A stretch of DNA of 64,000 bases, taken from Lactuca virosa. Lineage: Eukaryota; Streptophyta; Magnoliopsida; Asterales; Asteraceae. Below the pieces are notes generated by a model. It saw nothing but the letters and a program-made list of their open reading frames with translations. It was not told the DNA's origin and did not search any database. Each line of letters begins with the position of its first letter. The first letter of the stretch is position 1. The stretch covers positions 79,209,362 through 79,273,361 of the forward strand of contig CAKMRJ010005745.1 in NCBI GenBank assembly GCA_928212115.1, given 5' to 3'. This document shows, in pieces, positions 52,889 through 63,498 of the stretch. A program made the translations under genes and the position numbers.

Positions 52889-53561
52889 GTACTTTTCTTG
52901 TGAGTTATGTACCTGCGTTGGTGTTATTCGACTCGGGTGCTAGTCGGTCTTTCGTGTCATTAGCATTTAGTCAGCACATCAGTGTTCAGCGAGAGGCGTT
53001 GAGTCGACCTCTACGAGTTTCTATAGCTGACGAGCGAGCGGTGTATGCTACTGATGTGATCCGAGGATGTGTACTCGATATCTTCGGCGTTGAGTTCCCG
53101 ATTGATTTGGTCCCGATTGCGATGGGAGATGTCTGTGTCATCGTGGGCATGGACTGGTTGAGCAGGTTTGGAGCGGTTATCGACTGCGAGCGATAGTTGG
53201 TGACCATACAAGACCATAGTGGGGGAGTTCTTACCGTGTACGGCGAGGGTACTCGTTCAGGGTCAGCATTCTGTTCGGCTGCTAGAGCGAGGCAGAGTCT
53301 ACAACAGGGCTGTAGTGGGTTTGTGGCCTACGTGATGGACACACGAGTAGCAGCGGAGAGGCCTAGTTCTGTTGATGATGTGCCGATAGTGCGTGAGTTC
53401 CCGGACGTTTTCCCCAAGGAGTTGCCGGGTGTGCCTCCCGAGAGGCAGGTGGAGTTTCGCATCGATTTGGTTCCGGGAGCGGCGCCTATCGCCAAGGCGC
53501 CCTATCACCTTGCACCACCAGAGATGCAGGAGTTATCCTCACAGCTTCAGGAGTTGTTGGG
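52889..53561 (+). pseudogene. Protease of the 49.3-kb chromovirus
   Basis: The frame opens GTFLVSYVPALVLFDSGASRSFVS with the catalytic aspartate present (LFDSGA), and continues through GMDWLSRFGAVIDCER. TAG at 53194-53196 interrupts it, then it runs on through GEGTRSGSAFCSAARARQ, VREFPDVFPKELPGVPPERQ and IDLVPGAAPIAKAPYHLAPPEMQEL. A one-base deletion near 53562 shifts it into the RT frame. The protease would cut the Gag-Pol polyprotein. Confidence 0.87.
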
Positions 53562-53804
53562 AAGGGATTTATCAGACCGAGTAGCTCGCCGTGGGGAGCG
53601 CCGATCCTTTTTGTCAAGAAAAAGGATGGTTCACACCGGATGTGCATTGATTACCGGGAGTTGAACAAGTTAACGGTCAAGAACCGTTACCCACTGCCGA
53701 GGGTTGATGATCTGTTTGATCAGTTGTAGGGAGCGTCTTGGTTCTACAAGATTGATCTAAGGTCTGGATATCATCAGATGAGAGTGGGTGAGGAGGATAT
53801 CTAG
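53562..53804 (+). pseudogene. RT N-terminus of the 49.3-kb chromovirus, broken by two TAG codons
   Basis: The frame reads KGFIRPSSSPWGAPILFVKK, DGSHRMCIDYRELNKLTVKN and RYPLPRVDDLFDQL. It then meets TAG (53727-53729), GASWFYKIDLRSGYHQMRVG with the first catalytic aspartate (KIDL), and TAG (53802-53804). The first TAG is at the same codon as a TAG in the outer element. Confidence 0.88.
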
Positions 53805-53843
53805 AAGACGGCGTTCAGGACTCGTTATGGGCATTACGAGTTC

Positions 53844-56231
53844 ATGGTAATGCCTTTCGGTCTCACCAATGCATCGGCAGCGTTCATGGATCTCATGAAC
53901 AGGGTGTGTAGGCCGATGTTGGACCGATCGGTGACCGTGTTCATCGATGACATATTGGTGTATTCGACATCCAGAGAGCAGCATGAGGAGCATTTGAGGG
54001 AGATCCTCGGAGTTCTGAGATCGGAGAGGCTTTACGCCAAATTCTCCAAATGTGATTTCTGGTTACAAGAGGTCCAGTTCCTAGGACATCTCGTTAATCA
54101 GAATGGGATATTGGTCGATCCGGCCAAGATTGAGGCGGTGATGAGTTGGGAGGTGCCGAGATCCCCCACCGACATCAGGAGTTTTCTGGGGTTGGCCGGC
54201 TATTTTAGGAGATTTATTAAAGATTTCTCCAAGATCGTCGTGCCTCTCACCAGATTGACCCGGAAGGGCGTTACTTTTTCGTGGGGTCCTGAGCAGCAGG
54301 CCTCGTTTGAGACTCTTCGCCAGAGGTTGTGCGAAGCCCCGGTGTTATCCCTTCCAGAGGGAATGGAGGATTTTCTGGTGTACTGCGACGCATCGATATC
54401 AGGGTTGGGTGCGGTGCTCATGCAGAGAGGGCATGTGATAGCGTACGCATCGAGGCAGCTGAAGCCTCACGAGACTAGATATCCCACCCACGATCTGGAG
54501 TTGGGGGCAGTGGTGTTCACCCTCAAGATCTGGCGTCACTATCTGTATGGGGTTCGTTGTATCATATACATGGACCACAAGAGCTTGAAGTATTTGATGG
54601 ATCCGCCTAACCTGAATATGCGCCAGAGGAGATGGTTAGATGTGGTAAAGGATTACGATTGTGAGATCCTGTACCACCCGGGCAAGGCTAATGTGGTAGC
54701 CGACGCCTTGAGTCGTAGGGCGGAGAGTGCCCCGATACGGAATGTTTGTATGAGGTTGACGGTGATGACTCCGGTGTTGGACACCATTCGGGAGGCCCAG
54801 GCAGAGGCCGTGAGACCGGAGAACCGCAAGAGGGAGCGGGTGATTGGGCAGGTACCTGAGTTCGTTACCGATAGTCGTGGGCTTATGACCTTTCAAGGTC
54901 GGATTTGGGTGTCGTATGCAGGCGGGACGCGCACCACTTTGATGGAGGAGGCGCACAGATCAAGGTTCTCAATCCATCCCGGGGCCACTAAGATGTATTT
55001 GGACCTGAAAAGAGAGTATGGGTGGCCCTATATGAAGAGGGATGTTGCGTGGTTTGTCGAGAGGTGCTTGACCTGTCGCAGGGTTAAGGATGAGCACCAA
55101 CGTCCGCATGGCAAGTTGCAGCCACTTGAGGTTCCCCAGTGGAAGTGGGAACAGATTTCCATGGATTTTATCACCAAACTGCCGAGAACCGCGAGGGGCG
55201 TCGATGCAATTTGGGTGATAGTCGACCGGCTGACTAAGAGCACTCACTTCCTTGCTATCAGTGAGAGCTCTTCCGCAGAGAGGCTGGTCGAGTTATATGT
55301 GAGAGAGGTGGTATCGCGACATGGAGTACCGATCTCGATTGTATCAGATCGAGATGTGCGATTCACTTACAGGTTCTGGAAGAGGTTCCATGAGGAGTTG
55401 GGTACGAGGTTGCATTTCAGTACCGCCTACCACCCCCAGACGGACGGACAGAGTGAGCGGACGATTCAGACGCTCGAGGACATGCTTCGAGCATGTGTGT
55501 TGGACTTCGGAGGAAGTTGGGACACGTACTTGCCGTTGGCGGAGTTTTACTACAACAACAGCCACCATTCGAGTATTGGTATGCCTCCCTTCGAGTTGTT
55601 GTATGGGAGGAGGTATCGGACTCTCATTTGCTGGGGAGAGGTAGGGCAGCGTGTAATGGGTAGCACTGAGATAGTGCTTCAGACGACAGAGCAGATACAG
55701 CAGGTCAGACAGAGATTATTGACAGCTCAGAGTCGCCAGAAGAGTTATGCGGATAGGCTACGATCCGAGCTCGAGTTCCAGGTGGGAGATTTCGTACTCC
55801 TGACGGTGTCTCCTTGGAAAGGAGTGATTCGGTTCAGGAAGAGGGGCAAGCTGGGGCCCCGGTACATCGTTCCATTCAGGGTGACCGCGAGGGTGGGCAA
55901 GGTAGCATATCGGTTGGAGCTACTTGCGGAGTTGAGCCAGATTCACGATACCTTCCACGTGTCTCAGTTGAGGAAGTGTATAGCCGACGAGTCGGCGGTG
56001 GTACCGCTGGAGCATATTCATGTAGATGCGAGCCTGAATTATGCTGAGAGACCAATTGCGATCCGGGATCGGAAGATCAAGGTTCTGAGGAACAAGGAAG
56101 TGCCCCTGGTGCAGGTCCAGTGGCAACATCGGAAAGGGTCCGAGCTGACTTGGGAGCCGGAGTTGGAGATACGGGAGCTGCATCCAGAGTTGTTTGCTGA
56201 GCAAGACTTCGAGGGCGAAGTCTGGTTCTAG
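53844..56231 (+). CDS. Pol: RT, RNase H, integrase and chromodomain (open)
   Basis: 795 residues from the first ATG, open in fact from 53805. RT: MPFGLTNASAAF, catalytic FIDDILVYS (about residues 31-39), then the thumb FLGLAGYFRRFI. RNase H: CDAS (about 180-183), AYASRQLKPHETRYPTHDLE and MDHKSLKYL (the usual TDHKSL has M for T). Integrase: zinc motif HRSRFSIHPG..CLTCRRVK (about 370-415), D in MDFITKLP (about 440), D in VSDRDVRF (about 502), E in QSERTIQTLEDM (about 536), GPF/Y-like region near 670. The chromodomain-like tail is about 725-795 (ERPIAIRDRKIKVL..VQWQHRKGSELTWEPE). It carries out cDNA synthesis and integration, and the chromodomain may steer insertion to heterochromatin. Confidence 0.93.
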   Translation: MVMPFGLTNASAAFMDLMNRVCRPMLDRSVTVFIDDILVYSTSREQHEEHLREILGVLRSERLYAKFSKCDFWLQEVQFLGHLVNQNGILVDPAKIEAVMSWEVPRSPTDIRSFLGLAGYFRRFIKDFSKIVVPLTRLTRKGVTFSWGPEQQASFETLRQRLCEAPVLSLPEGMEDFLVYCDASISGLGAVLMQRGHVIAYASRQLKPHETRYPTHDLELGAVVFTLKIWRHYLYGVRCIIYMDHKSLKYLMDPPNLNMRQRRWLDVVKDYDCEILYHPGKANVVADALSRRAESAPIRNVCMRLTVMTPVLDTIREAQAEAVRPENRKRERVIGQVPEFVTDSRGLMTFQGRIWVSYAGGTRTTLMEEAHRSRFSIHPGATKMYLDLKREYGWPYMKRDVAWFVERCLTCRRVKDEHQRPHGKLQPLEVPQWKWEQISMDFITKLPRTARGVDAIWVIVDRLTKSTHFLAISESSSAERLVELYVREVVSRHGVPISIVSDRDVRFTYRFWKRFHEELGTRLHFSTAYHPQTDGQSERTIQTLEDMLRACVLDFGGSWDTYLPLAEFYYNNSHHSSIGMPPFELLYGRRYRTLICWGEVGQRVMGSTEIVLQTTEQIQQVRQRLLTAQSRQKSYADRLRSELEFQVGDFVLLTVSPWKGVIRFRKRGKLGPRYIVPFRVTARVGKVAYRLELLAELSQIHDTFHVSQLRKCIADESAVVPLEHIHVDASLNYAERPIAIRDRKIKVLRNKEVPLVQVQWQHRKGSELTWEPELEIRELHPELFAEQDFEGEVWF

Positions 56232-56242
56232 TGGGGGAGAAT
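56231..56242 (+). other. Polypurine tract of the 49.3-kb chromovirus
   Basis: GTGGGGGAGAAT directly follows the pol stop codon and precedes the 3' LTR. Confidence 0.88.
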
Positions 56243-57902
56243 TGTAACATCCCGAAATTCAGGTAAAGCTATTTAACCCTTCTCTTTTATCAAGTTGTCA
56301 AGATTAGCCCCTTGAGTGAATTTTTTAGCAAATGAGTACGCTGGGCGTATTGGGGAGTACGCTGCTTAACTTTGACGCGGACTCGCCTAGGTACGTTGGG
56401 CGTACCCAGGGTTACGCTGGGCGTAGCGGGCCCAGATGCAAACCCTAATATTTGGCTTGTGCACTATATAAGGGATACTAAGGCTCATCTCTCAGCCACC
56501 ACATCAGAGAGTGAAACCCTAAGAGAGCCTTCCTTCGTCCTTTAGCTTGTGTGTGAGTTTTTTGAGCTAAAAGTGCCTTGGTGTGTTAGTGAAGAAAAAG
56601 GAGAGGAGCTTGTGGAGGCTAGGGCTTGAAGTGCAAGTTTGGATATGAGATCTTCAGGGGAACGAGCTTCATCTAGAGGTATAAAGTTCAAAACTTTCCT
56701 CCTTATTTTGGTTTGATGTTGCATGGACCATTTCTAGGGTTAAAAGTCCCAAAGATGGAGACTTTATGAGTGTAATGGACTCCATGGACCTAGATCTGTC
56801 CCATTTCAGTGATATTTGTGTTATAGATCCATAAAAATCCCAACTTGGTCGTTGTTATAGGGCCATGCTTGAGTTATGAGCCCTTCTAGGGTTGGAAATG
56901 GAATGTTATGGGTGTTAGTGACTTGTCCAACCATGCAAAGGCTTAAAGTCACCAATTTATGGATTAAGAGGCTTAGAAATGGTCAGATCTAGAAGTTGGA
57001 CGTGTGTCTTAACTGTTTAAGACCCCAAGAGCTTAGGAGTCTGAAACTGGGAGTTACGCGGGGCGTAATCCCAGTACGCGCGACGTAATGGGTCGCGTAC
57101 CCCGTTTCTGAGAGGTCACCGGGTACGCCCAGCGTAACCCGGAGGGTTGACTTTTGTTGACTTTTAGGGTTCGGTCAACTTTAGGGTCTTTGAGCCATGA
57201 GAGGGGTAAAATGGTCTTTTACCCTTCTGAGAGTACTAAGAGAGGGAATAGTCTAGCCTCGAGAGTTGTATTGATTAAGAATGTTTATTTCATATGATTA
57301 GGCGGAGGCTAGACCGGATTCTTACCGAGCTCGAGATTACCGAGTTACCCGAGGTGAGTCTTCTCACTATACATTACCTAGAGTGGTATCTATGTGTAGA
57401 CCGGAGGGTCTTGGGTGCTATGTGTATGTATGAGATTATGTGCATTGTGATATATGTATGCTATGTGTTGTATAGACCGGACCGGAGGGTCCAACGATAT
57501 AGACCGGACCGAAGGGTCCAACGATACAGACCAGACCGAAGGGTCCAACGAGCTATGACCGGACCAGAGGGTCCAACGAGCTACGGGACTGGAGGGTTCC
57601 GCTGAGACACATCGACCGGAGGGTCTTATTGTAGCCTCGAGTGGCGTATGTGTTGCATGTGGTATTTTGGGGAACTCACTAAGCATTTATGCTTACAGTT
57701 GTTGTGTTATGTGTTTTAGGTACCAGCGAGGATCGCGGGAAGGCGCCGACATGATCCGTACACACTTATAGAGTTTGTGTTGTTGAGATTCTGGGACATG
57801 TTTTGTGATGATGACGTTGGAAACATTATGTTTTGATAATGTTTTATGATTGAAAGTATGATTTAGAAATGAAAAATTGTTTTGAAAATTCACGTTGTTA
57901 CA
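56243..57902 (+). mobile_element. 3' LTR of the 49.3-kb chromovirus
   Basis: 1660 bp, the partner of 49330-51026. It has the same TATA box (about 56466), palindromes (about 56336-56425 and 57053-57136) and minisatellite (57473-57612). It lacks the segment acaggtttggtacgcgcagc found in cluster B of the 5' LTR and part of cluster A. Confidence 0.93.
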
Positions 57903-57907
57903 GTTAT

Positions 57908-58329
57908 AATTTTAGAAAAATGTATGCAACAATAAAGAAATAAAAATATATAAAACAATACATGCGATCAACCTTTAATACAAACAATATATAACAAATG
58001 ACAAATACCAAAAAAAGGCCCAAGTTTTACACACTTCATTGGCAAAATCTCAATATATTTTTTTGTTCGTTCGTTGTAGTCATCACTTTGTGTATGAGTA
58101 TTGGCCTTATCCCTGTTAGCCAGTTTTACTGGTCACTAAGCATTCAAACACTATTATGAACATTACAGGTAGCCATCTTCAACACATAGGTCTTCTTCTT
58201 CTTTCAGGCAGCAAGCTCTTCCTTCACCCTCTCCCACTTGTGTGCAATAGTAAACATTGGTATCCTCATTAGAATATGGATTCTATAGGTCATGGGAACA
58301 AGGAATTGGTAGTTTGAACACCTTAGGTG
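57908..58329. other. Unassigned AT-rich sequence
   Basis: It continues the pre-insertion sequence left of 49330. No repeat or frame is recognised in it. A run tgaacattacaggtag near 58158 and a polypyrimidine stretch follow, which could belong to the decayed gene downstream. Confidence 0.45.
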
Positions 58330-58815
58330 TGATTGTTATTAACTTGCAACCTTCTTGATATCCACTACAGATGAAAATCCAAGCAAAAAATTCAGAGGGT
58401 AGCCTAACTTGAGGTAAAAGCGACATGCTTTTTTTTGTTGCTATCGAACTAAGAGAAATATATTTTCATAATGTGCAAGACAAAAAGAAAAAGTGTGATT
58501 TTTTTCTTGTGGCTTGATCCACCACTACCAAACAATCACTACAAGGAAACCATGTGGAAGTTGTATGTCGAGTTGGAACAAGAAAATGAAGATAAAGAAG
58601 ATCAGGTGGAAATGTTGAAACTTTTGAAGGTGGTGGTGATCATGATGGTGCTTCTTCTAGTGCTGGTGATTTTATTGGGTTTCATGATGTTGAGTTTTAT
58701 TCAAAAATTGGTTTTTAAAAACACAAATAACGACAACAAAAGCTTTAAAATTGTGAATAAACCTAAAACCATTTTAACCCACCAAAGATCATTTTGCAAA
58801 GCATGTGAAAAATAA
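58330..58815 (+). pseudogene. Decayed GRF-type zinc-finger membrane protein gene
   Basis: The pieces match in order the small plant GRF zinc-finger proteins: CDC near 58331, then STTDENPSKKFRG-stop-PNL (58362-58412; normally T-x-x-NPGRRF-x-x-C-P, the cysteine codon is a stop), a basic stretch with KKKCDFF (58482-58503), and after a one-base shift in a T-run FFLWLDPPLPNNHYKETMWKLY (from about 58500). An acidic linker and a hydrophobic helix (VVVIMMVLLLVLVILLGFMM, about 58630-58690) close it, with a stop at 58813. GRF fingers bind nucleic acid and the helix would anchor the protein. Whether it is a host pseudogene or transposon-captured cannot be told here. Confidence 0.65.
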
Positions 58816-58840
58816 ATCAACCATAAGAAGAAAAGATTAT

Positions 58841-60819
58841 TGTAACATTCCAATGTTCACAAAAAGATTTTATTTTTATTTTAGATAAAAGAAGGCATGT
58901 TCATAAAGTAACATAATAGAAACCATATGTTCCAAAAGTTTACAACCCAAAATCAGAGTATGATCATAAATGTGGAAACACAAAATACGAAGTTTTCGAT
59001 GTGTGTACAATCGCCCCATTCGCCTTCCCATGATCATTTGAAGTACCTGAAACATTTAATCCATAATTTTAAGCAAAAGATAAGTAAGTTCCCCAAAGTA
59101 GCACATACAACAATATACATACAATAGGTCTGTACCAACCCAACAAATATTTAGGCTCACAACACTTTAGTTGCTCTTGCCACCAACTCGAGCCTTGTAA
59201 ATGTCTAGACAAACAACACTTAATGTTGATCTATTCATCAACTCACCCTATGGCCCTCTACAGATAGCTAGTCCGCATGTATCTTGGCCATCAGCAAAAA
59301 GTTGGACTGTAACATACGCAGATTAGAGCTAGTCAATTAAAATATATTAAGCGTTAAAAATGAGTTTTTGATAGAATATTATTAAGAATAATAATATTAA
59401 CCAAAGTCATAGTATATGTGCCAAGGATTTCGTGCATATAAAGATTTCTAAAATCCAACTTCATATGAAGAAGTTATGCTTCTTCGAAGTTTCGCAATTA
59501 AACCGGCACGACTCTTCGTATCGTAAAGAGTGAAATTTTTGATAAATTACTTTTTAGCCTAAGAAATCTAAACAAAAGGCGTTGTAGTCGTGATAGGAAG
59601 TTATGATTTTTCGAAAAATTCAGCGTGCATATAGAGAACGTCCAAATCTGACTTCGTGATAGGAAGTTATGATTTTTCGAAAAATTCAGCGTAGTAGTGT
59701 GCACACAGAAATCAAAATTCAAATCGGTTGATTGTTAACCAAAAGAATCTATACGAAAATTGAAGATCTCATAAATATGAACCCGTCGATAAAAAGACAA
59801 TCAAGAACGAAGTTCGTATGAAGAAGACATGAATTTCGCACGGACTTTAACAGTCTAAAGCAGTCTAAATATAAATTTTTGTTAGAGAAAGAATTAGATG
59901 TTGAGAACTTAATAAAAGTTGTACAGCTCATCGAGACGATTCTGAGGATATAATGAACATCGAAAGTGGAGTTCGTATGCAAACATTAGGGCCGTCCGAA
60001 GATTTTAGGAAAATACCTATGCTGCTGATGTGGCAGCATTCTCATCAAAAAAACATATAAGTCATAAAATACAATCCAATTTCATCATCAATTGCAATAT
60101 TCATAAAGTAGATATCTAGGGTTCATGGAGCTTTTCACCCAAATCATAATATCCACTAATATAGTGATTTGATTGTGATTGGAATCACCAAAACTACTCA
60201 AGGGAGGTTAGAAACCAAAACCCTAACCCTTAGAAGAAGCTAAATAAGACATTGGGGTTTTCTCCAAGCATTGAACTCGAAATTTAGGAGTAATAGAGAA
60301 GAGATTATACCTCAGTAGCCTTTCATTGCTTCCCTTCTTGCTTGAATGTTTCAAAACTTTCTTGATTCAAACCCTAGAAGCTCTTGAGATCAAAATCTCC
60401 ATTAGCGAGTTCTTCCCTTGAAAAACATGATTTGAAGAAGAATGAAGGAGGCTTGCATCTTATTTCCAATAGTTTCACAATTCGTCCCTCTAGTTTATAT
60501 CTTTTGGCCAAAACCCACTAAACCTCCATATTTTTGATTCTTAACTTAATATTTGACATAATAAGTCCTTCCTCATACATTTTATAACTTTTTTTAGTCC
60601 TTTCCATTAATTAAGTCAACATTTTGGTCAAACACAGTTTGCCAACTTGACACGTTTGACCCTTTAACTTTTGAAAGGTTAATATCTTTACTTTTAACTT
60701 TTTAAACTCCATATCAACTAATGACATGATTATCCCATAATGATTTAATTATATAAATATCCATTTATTTATTTAGTTTATTAATTTAAGAACCAAGTCT
60801 TAAATTTTAGGATGTTACA
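58841..60819 (-). mobile_element. 3' LTR of another minus-strand Ty3/gypsy element
   Basis: On the minus strand it begins TGTAACATCC at 60819 and ends GAATGTTACA at 58841. A TATA-like box (GATATAAACT, minus strand) is near 60495. The stretch 59455-59990 holds four related segments with forms of TTCGTATGAAGAAGTTATG spaced about 130-215 bp, including an exact duplicate of gataggaagttatgattttt (59596 and 59660). Pol-end-like sequence lies to the right, so this is the 3' LTR. The partner is beyond the window. Confidence 0.75.
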
Positions 60820-61374
60820 ATTATATATCCCTTAAAAGGATTTCGTCCTCGAAATCACATCACGGACCATCTCATTTGAAATCCATCCCATCACTTTTCC
60901 ATTTCCTTAAGGCCACGTCACCTTGGTTACTTTTTTATAATTGTAATCCATCCTAGTAATCAATAATATATCATTTTGGGTTATTAACCCTCTTGGACAC
61001 TTTTACCTCTGTATCCCTTTTTAAACTTTTAACAAAATACTTTAACAATGATATCCAATATCTTAAGACATATAGACTAATAATGCTTCAACCAAGTTTA
61101 AAGCATGTAAGAAGCCTTATCGGATAATTTCAACCCTTAAGCCAACATTTGTCTATTTCTTAACATATTCTCTCCTTTTTCCTAAGTATGTGACTTCGTG
61201 ATCAAATACGTCACCAAAATTCCATTCTTTACTAATTCGATTAGTAAGTCATTAACAAGATATAGTTTGCGATAAATCTTTTTCATCTTGCCCTTTTTGC
61301 TCTTATCTTCTATCAAAGTCTCAATCATAATGTTGTATCTTTAACTTGGCCTGAATGTCTACCAAAACACAATT
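60820..61374 (-). pseudogene. Decayed pol tail of the gypsy element, cut by a copia insertion
   Basis: Directly inside the LTR the minus strand reads TTCGAGGACGAAATCCTTTT, as at the pol end of chromoviruses, and a degraded purine tract. Further in there are only short traces (IQAKLK-like near 61350 and KVTWP-like near 60930) with stops in all frames. It ends where the copia LTR appears to start. Confidence 0.45.
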
Positions 61375-62013
61375 TGTGTAGAATCATAAAAGTGACCCTC
61401 TAGAAATTAAGCTATTGCAGCTCTCAAGGATCCGTAGTCAGACCTTCATCAGCAACCTCATCCGAAGTCATCATCAACAGCAGCCTTTCTTACTTACCAG
61501 ATTACTTTACTTTATCTACTTTTGTTGTAATACTCTCTATTGTCCATTATGCCTTGCATGGCTACTCTTAGAGATTTGATCCAATGTAATTCATGAGTCT
61601 CTATATATAGAGCTCAATCTTTCTTATTCAATACAACTTCTATGCTATCAATTACATCTCTCACTTCTATCTGATTACGCATCCTAAATCTCTCCTTACT
61701 CTCAAAGTTCACTAGAACATAACTGAATATTATTTCTCTTTGGAGCAAGTCATTCGTGACTTAATTACTAATTTTGATCTCACTTACTAACTTGGTCTGA
61801 ATGCATTCCATGTTATGAATCAACTTATGTGTATACTTGATATATCACCTGCTGTCATTTATATTTCCTTACATTTCCGCAACTAACTCTCTAATTATCT
61901 AACTTGTTAACTTATTATTATTGTTGAGCTTTTAGATCCTTTGAGATAAACTATTCCGTAACTATACTTGTTCTAACGTTTGTTCAAGTGTGTCTCAAGT
62001 TTTTCTCTCAACA
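61375..62013 (+). mobile_element. 5' LTR of Ty1/copia element 3 (left edge uncertain)
   Basis: The right edge ...TCTCAACA is fixed by the primer-binding site two bases on. A TATA box CTATATATAG is at 61601-61610 and the transcribed part is rich in ctct and tctc words. The left edge is a guess: TGTGTAGAATC at 61375 is a plausible start, since it marks the change from gypsy remnants. The 3' LTR lies outside the window. Confidence 0.6.
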
Positions 62014-62015
62014 AT

Positions 62016-62027
62016 TGGTATCAGAGC
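62016..62027 (+). other. Primer-binding site of copia element 3
   Basis: TGGTATCAGAGC, two bases after the LTR end, a perfect initiator tRNA-Met complement. Confidence 0.92.
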
Positions 62028-62128
62028 CATAGTGGTTGCTTTTTGAAAAAACAAAACTCTGATTTTCAAAGGGCCTTCTATACCACTGAAGCTCATTTCT
62101 TAAAAAAAACTTCAAAAAAAAAGGAAAA

Positions 62129-63498
62129 ATGGCACAAGCATTATCTCTGAATGTTTCCAACAGTGTTGGTGGTTCGAATCGAGCCCCAATATTGGTGGCA
62201 AATGAATATCATCACTGGTCTCAGAGAATGGAAAGATACTTAAGGAGACTCGGTAGAGATGTATGGCGGTCCGTAGAAGAAGGACCACATGTCCCTGTTC
62301 TTACACCAGTTCAAACCGATGGCGCCACAGCCAGACTAGGAGGAGGATAACCAGTCATGAACCGTCCCACCAAAGATGATCTCGATAAAATGGAAAATGA
62401 TGTTGTTGTTTTTTATGAAATCTCTTGTGGAGTTGCTCCTACAACTTCGACATTATCATAAACTGCAAATCAGCAAAAGAGATCTGGGAAGTTCTCAAGA
62501 ATTTGTATGAAGGCTCAGAAAAAGCTCAAGATAAGAAGCTCACAACTGCACTCAATGAGTTCAACAATTTCAAAGCAAATATTGGCGAAAGTTTAGAAGA
62601 CTCCTTTAAAAGGTTCAACCTGATAGTCACCAAGTTATCAAATGCTGGCACCATCCGCAGTAACCATGAAACAAACCTTTAGTTTCTCAACGGTTTAGGA
62701 AGACATTGGACTACTGCTAAGATGATAGTTCAAGGGGATAGAAAGATTCATTCTTTTTCTCTCTACAAGCTCTACAGGGAACTGCAAGCACAAGAATCCA
62801 CCGTACTCAAAGACTGTGCTGACTTCGGAGGACCACTCGCTCTTATAGCACAAGATCCACATAATCAATCCTACTCTCCCTCGTATGACACTACACCGCA
62901 GTCATACGAAGCTGGCTCAGAGTATGATGATGAAGAAGAATTTCAGAAGGCTATTGCTCTTGTTAGTCAACAGTTCAACCGGCTACCACCTCCTTCTTTT
63001 CGTAAAAATCAACAGTTCAACAAACCTCCATTCAACCGTAACTTCAACCCGCAGAATAACCATTCTCGTTATCCCAAAAGTTCTCATCCACCACCGCAAT
63101 CTCAAAATACTCAACCAAAGGAGGCACCGCAGTCCATTCAAACCACTGACTCCGGTACTCCCTCAGAAGACAAAAGTGATGTTGTGATTTGTCACAAGTG
63201 CAACAAAGAGAATCATTTTACAAAAGATTGCAAGGAATTGGAAGAAAAGGAAAAGGCTAGGGCATACGTAACCCATGTCAAAAGAGACCATCAAGTTTGG
63301 TCATCCGGAGATGAAGAAGAAGCCTTCAGCAATGTAAAAGGAAAAGGCAAAATCTGCATGCTGGCAACTGCGGATGATGATGGGTCTACAAAGCTGGAAA
63401 AGAACTACTGCTACATGGCAAAGGAAGGAACTCTAAGCATCGTCGAACAGGTAAAACTCATGATTCAAACTTTAAACTATAACATGCATGACTGTTAA
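62129..63498 (+). pseudogene. Gag of Ty1/copia element 3
   Basis: The first part starts MAQALSLNVSNSVGGSN with NEYHHWSQRMERYLRR, typical of a copia Gag N-terminus, and stops at 62348-62350. After a frame change near 62440 it runs CKSAKEIWEVLKNLYEGSEK, GESLEDSFKRFNLIVTKLSN, a TAG at 62680-62682, and FLNGLGRHWTTAKMIVQGDR. From 62722 it is open for 258 residues: a glutamine/proline-rich linker, the knuckle CHKCNKENHFTKDC (63199-63240; glycine of the usual CX2CGxxGH is replaced by EN), and an acidic tail ending at 63496. Two stops and one shift make it non-functional. Confidence 0.88.

Larger units (their letters stand above)
49330..57902 (+). mobile_element. Complete Ty3/gypsy chromovirus, plus strand
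   Basis: LTRs of 1697 and 1660 bp (49330-51026 and 56243-57902) begin TGTAACATCCCG and end CGTTGTTACA. GTTAT flanks the element (49325-49329 and 57903-57907). It has PBS, gag, zinc knuckles, protease, RT, RNase H, integrase, a chromodomain-like tail and a polypurine tract. The chromodomain and similarity to the outer element suggest the Tekay/Del clade. Four TAG codons, one TGA and one frameshift lie in gag-PR-RT; from 53805 to the end pol is open. LTRs look about 97 percent alike by eye apart from two indels, so it is the youngest gypsy element here. Confidence 0.95.

Noticed and set aside
58471..58815. Intact 114-residue membrane protein gene
   Set aside because: The frame begins inside the zinc-finger region of the GRF family. 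Its N-terminal part is in other frames with a stop, so it is a pseudogene, not an intact small gene.
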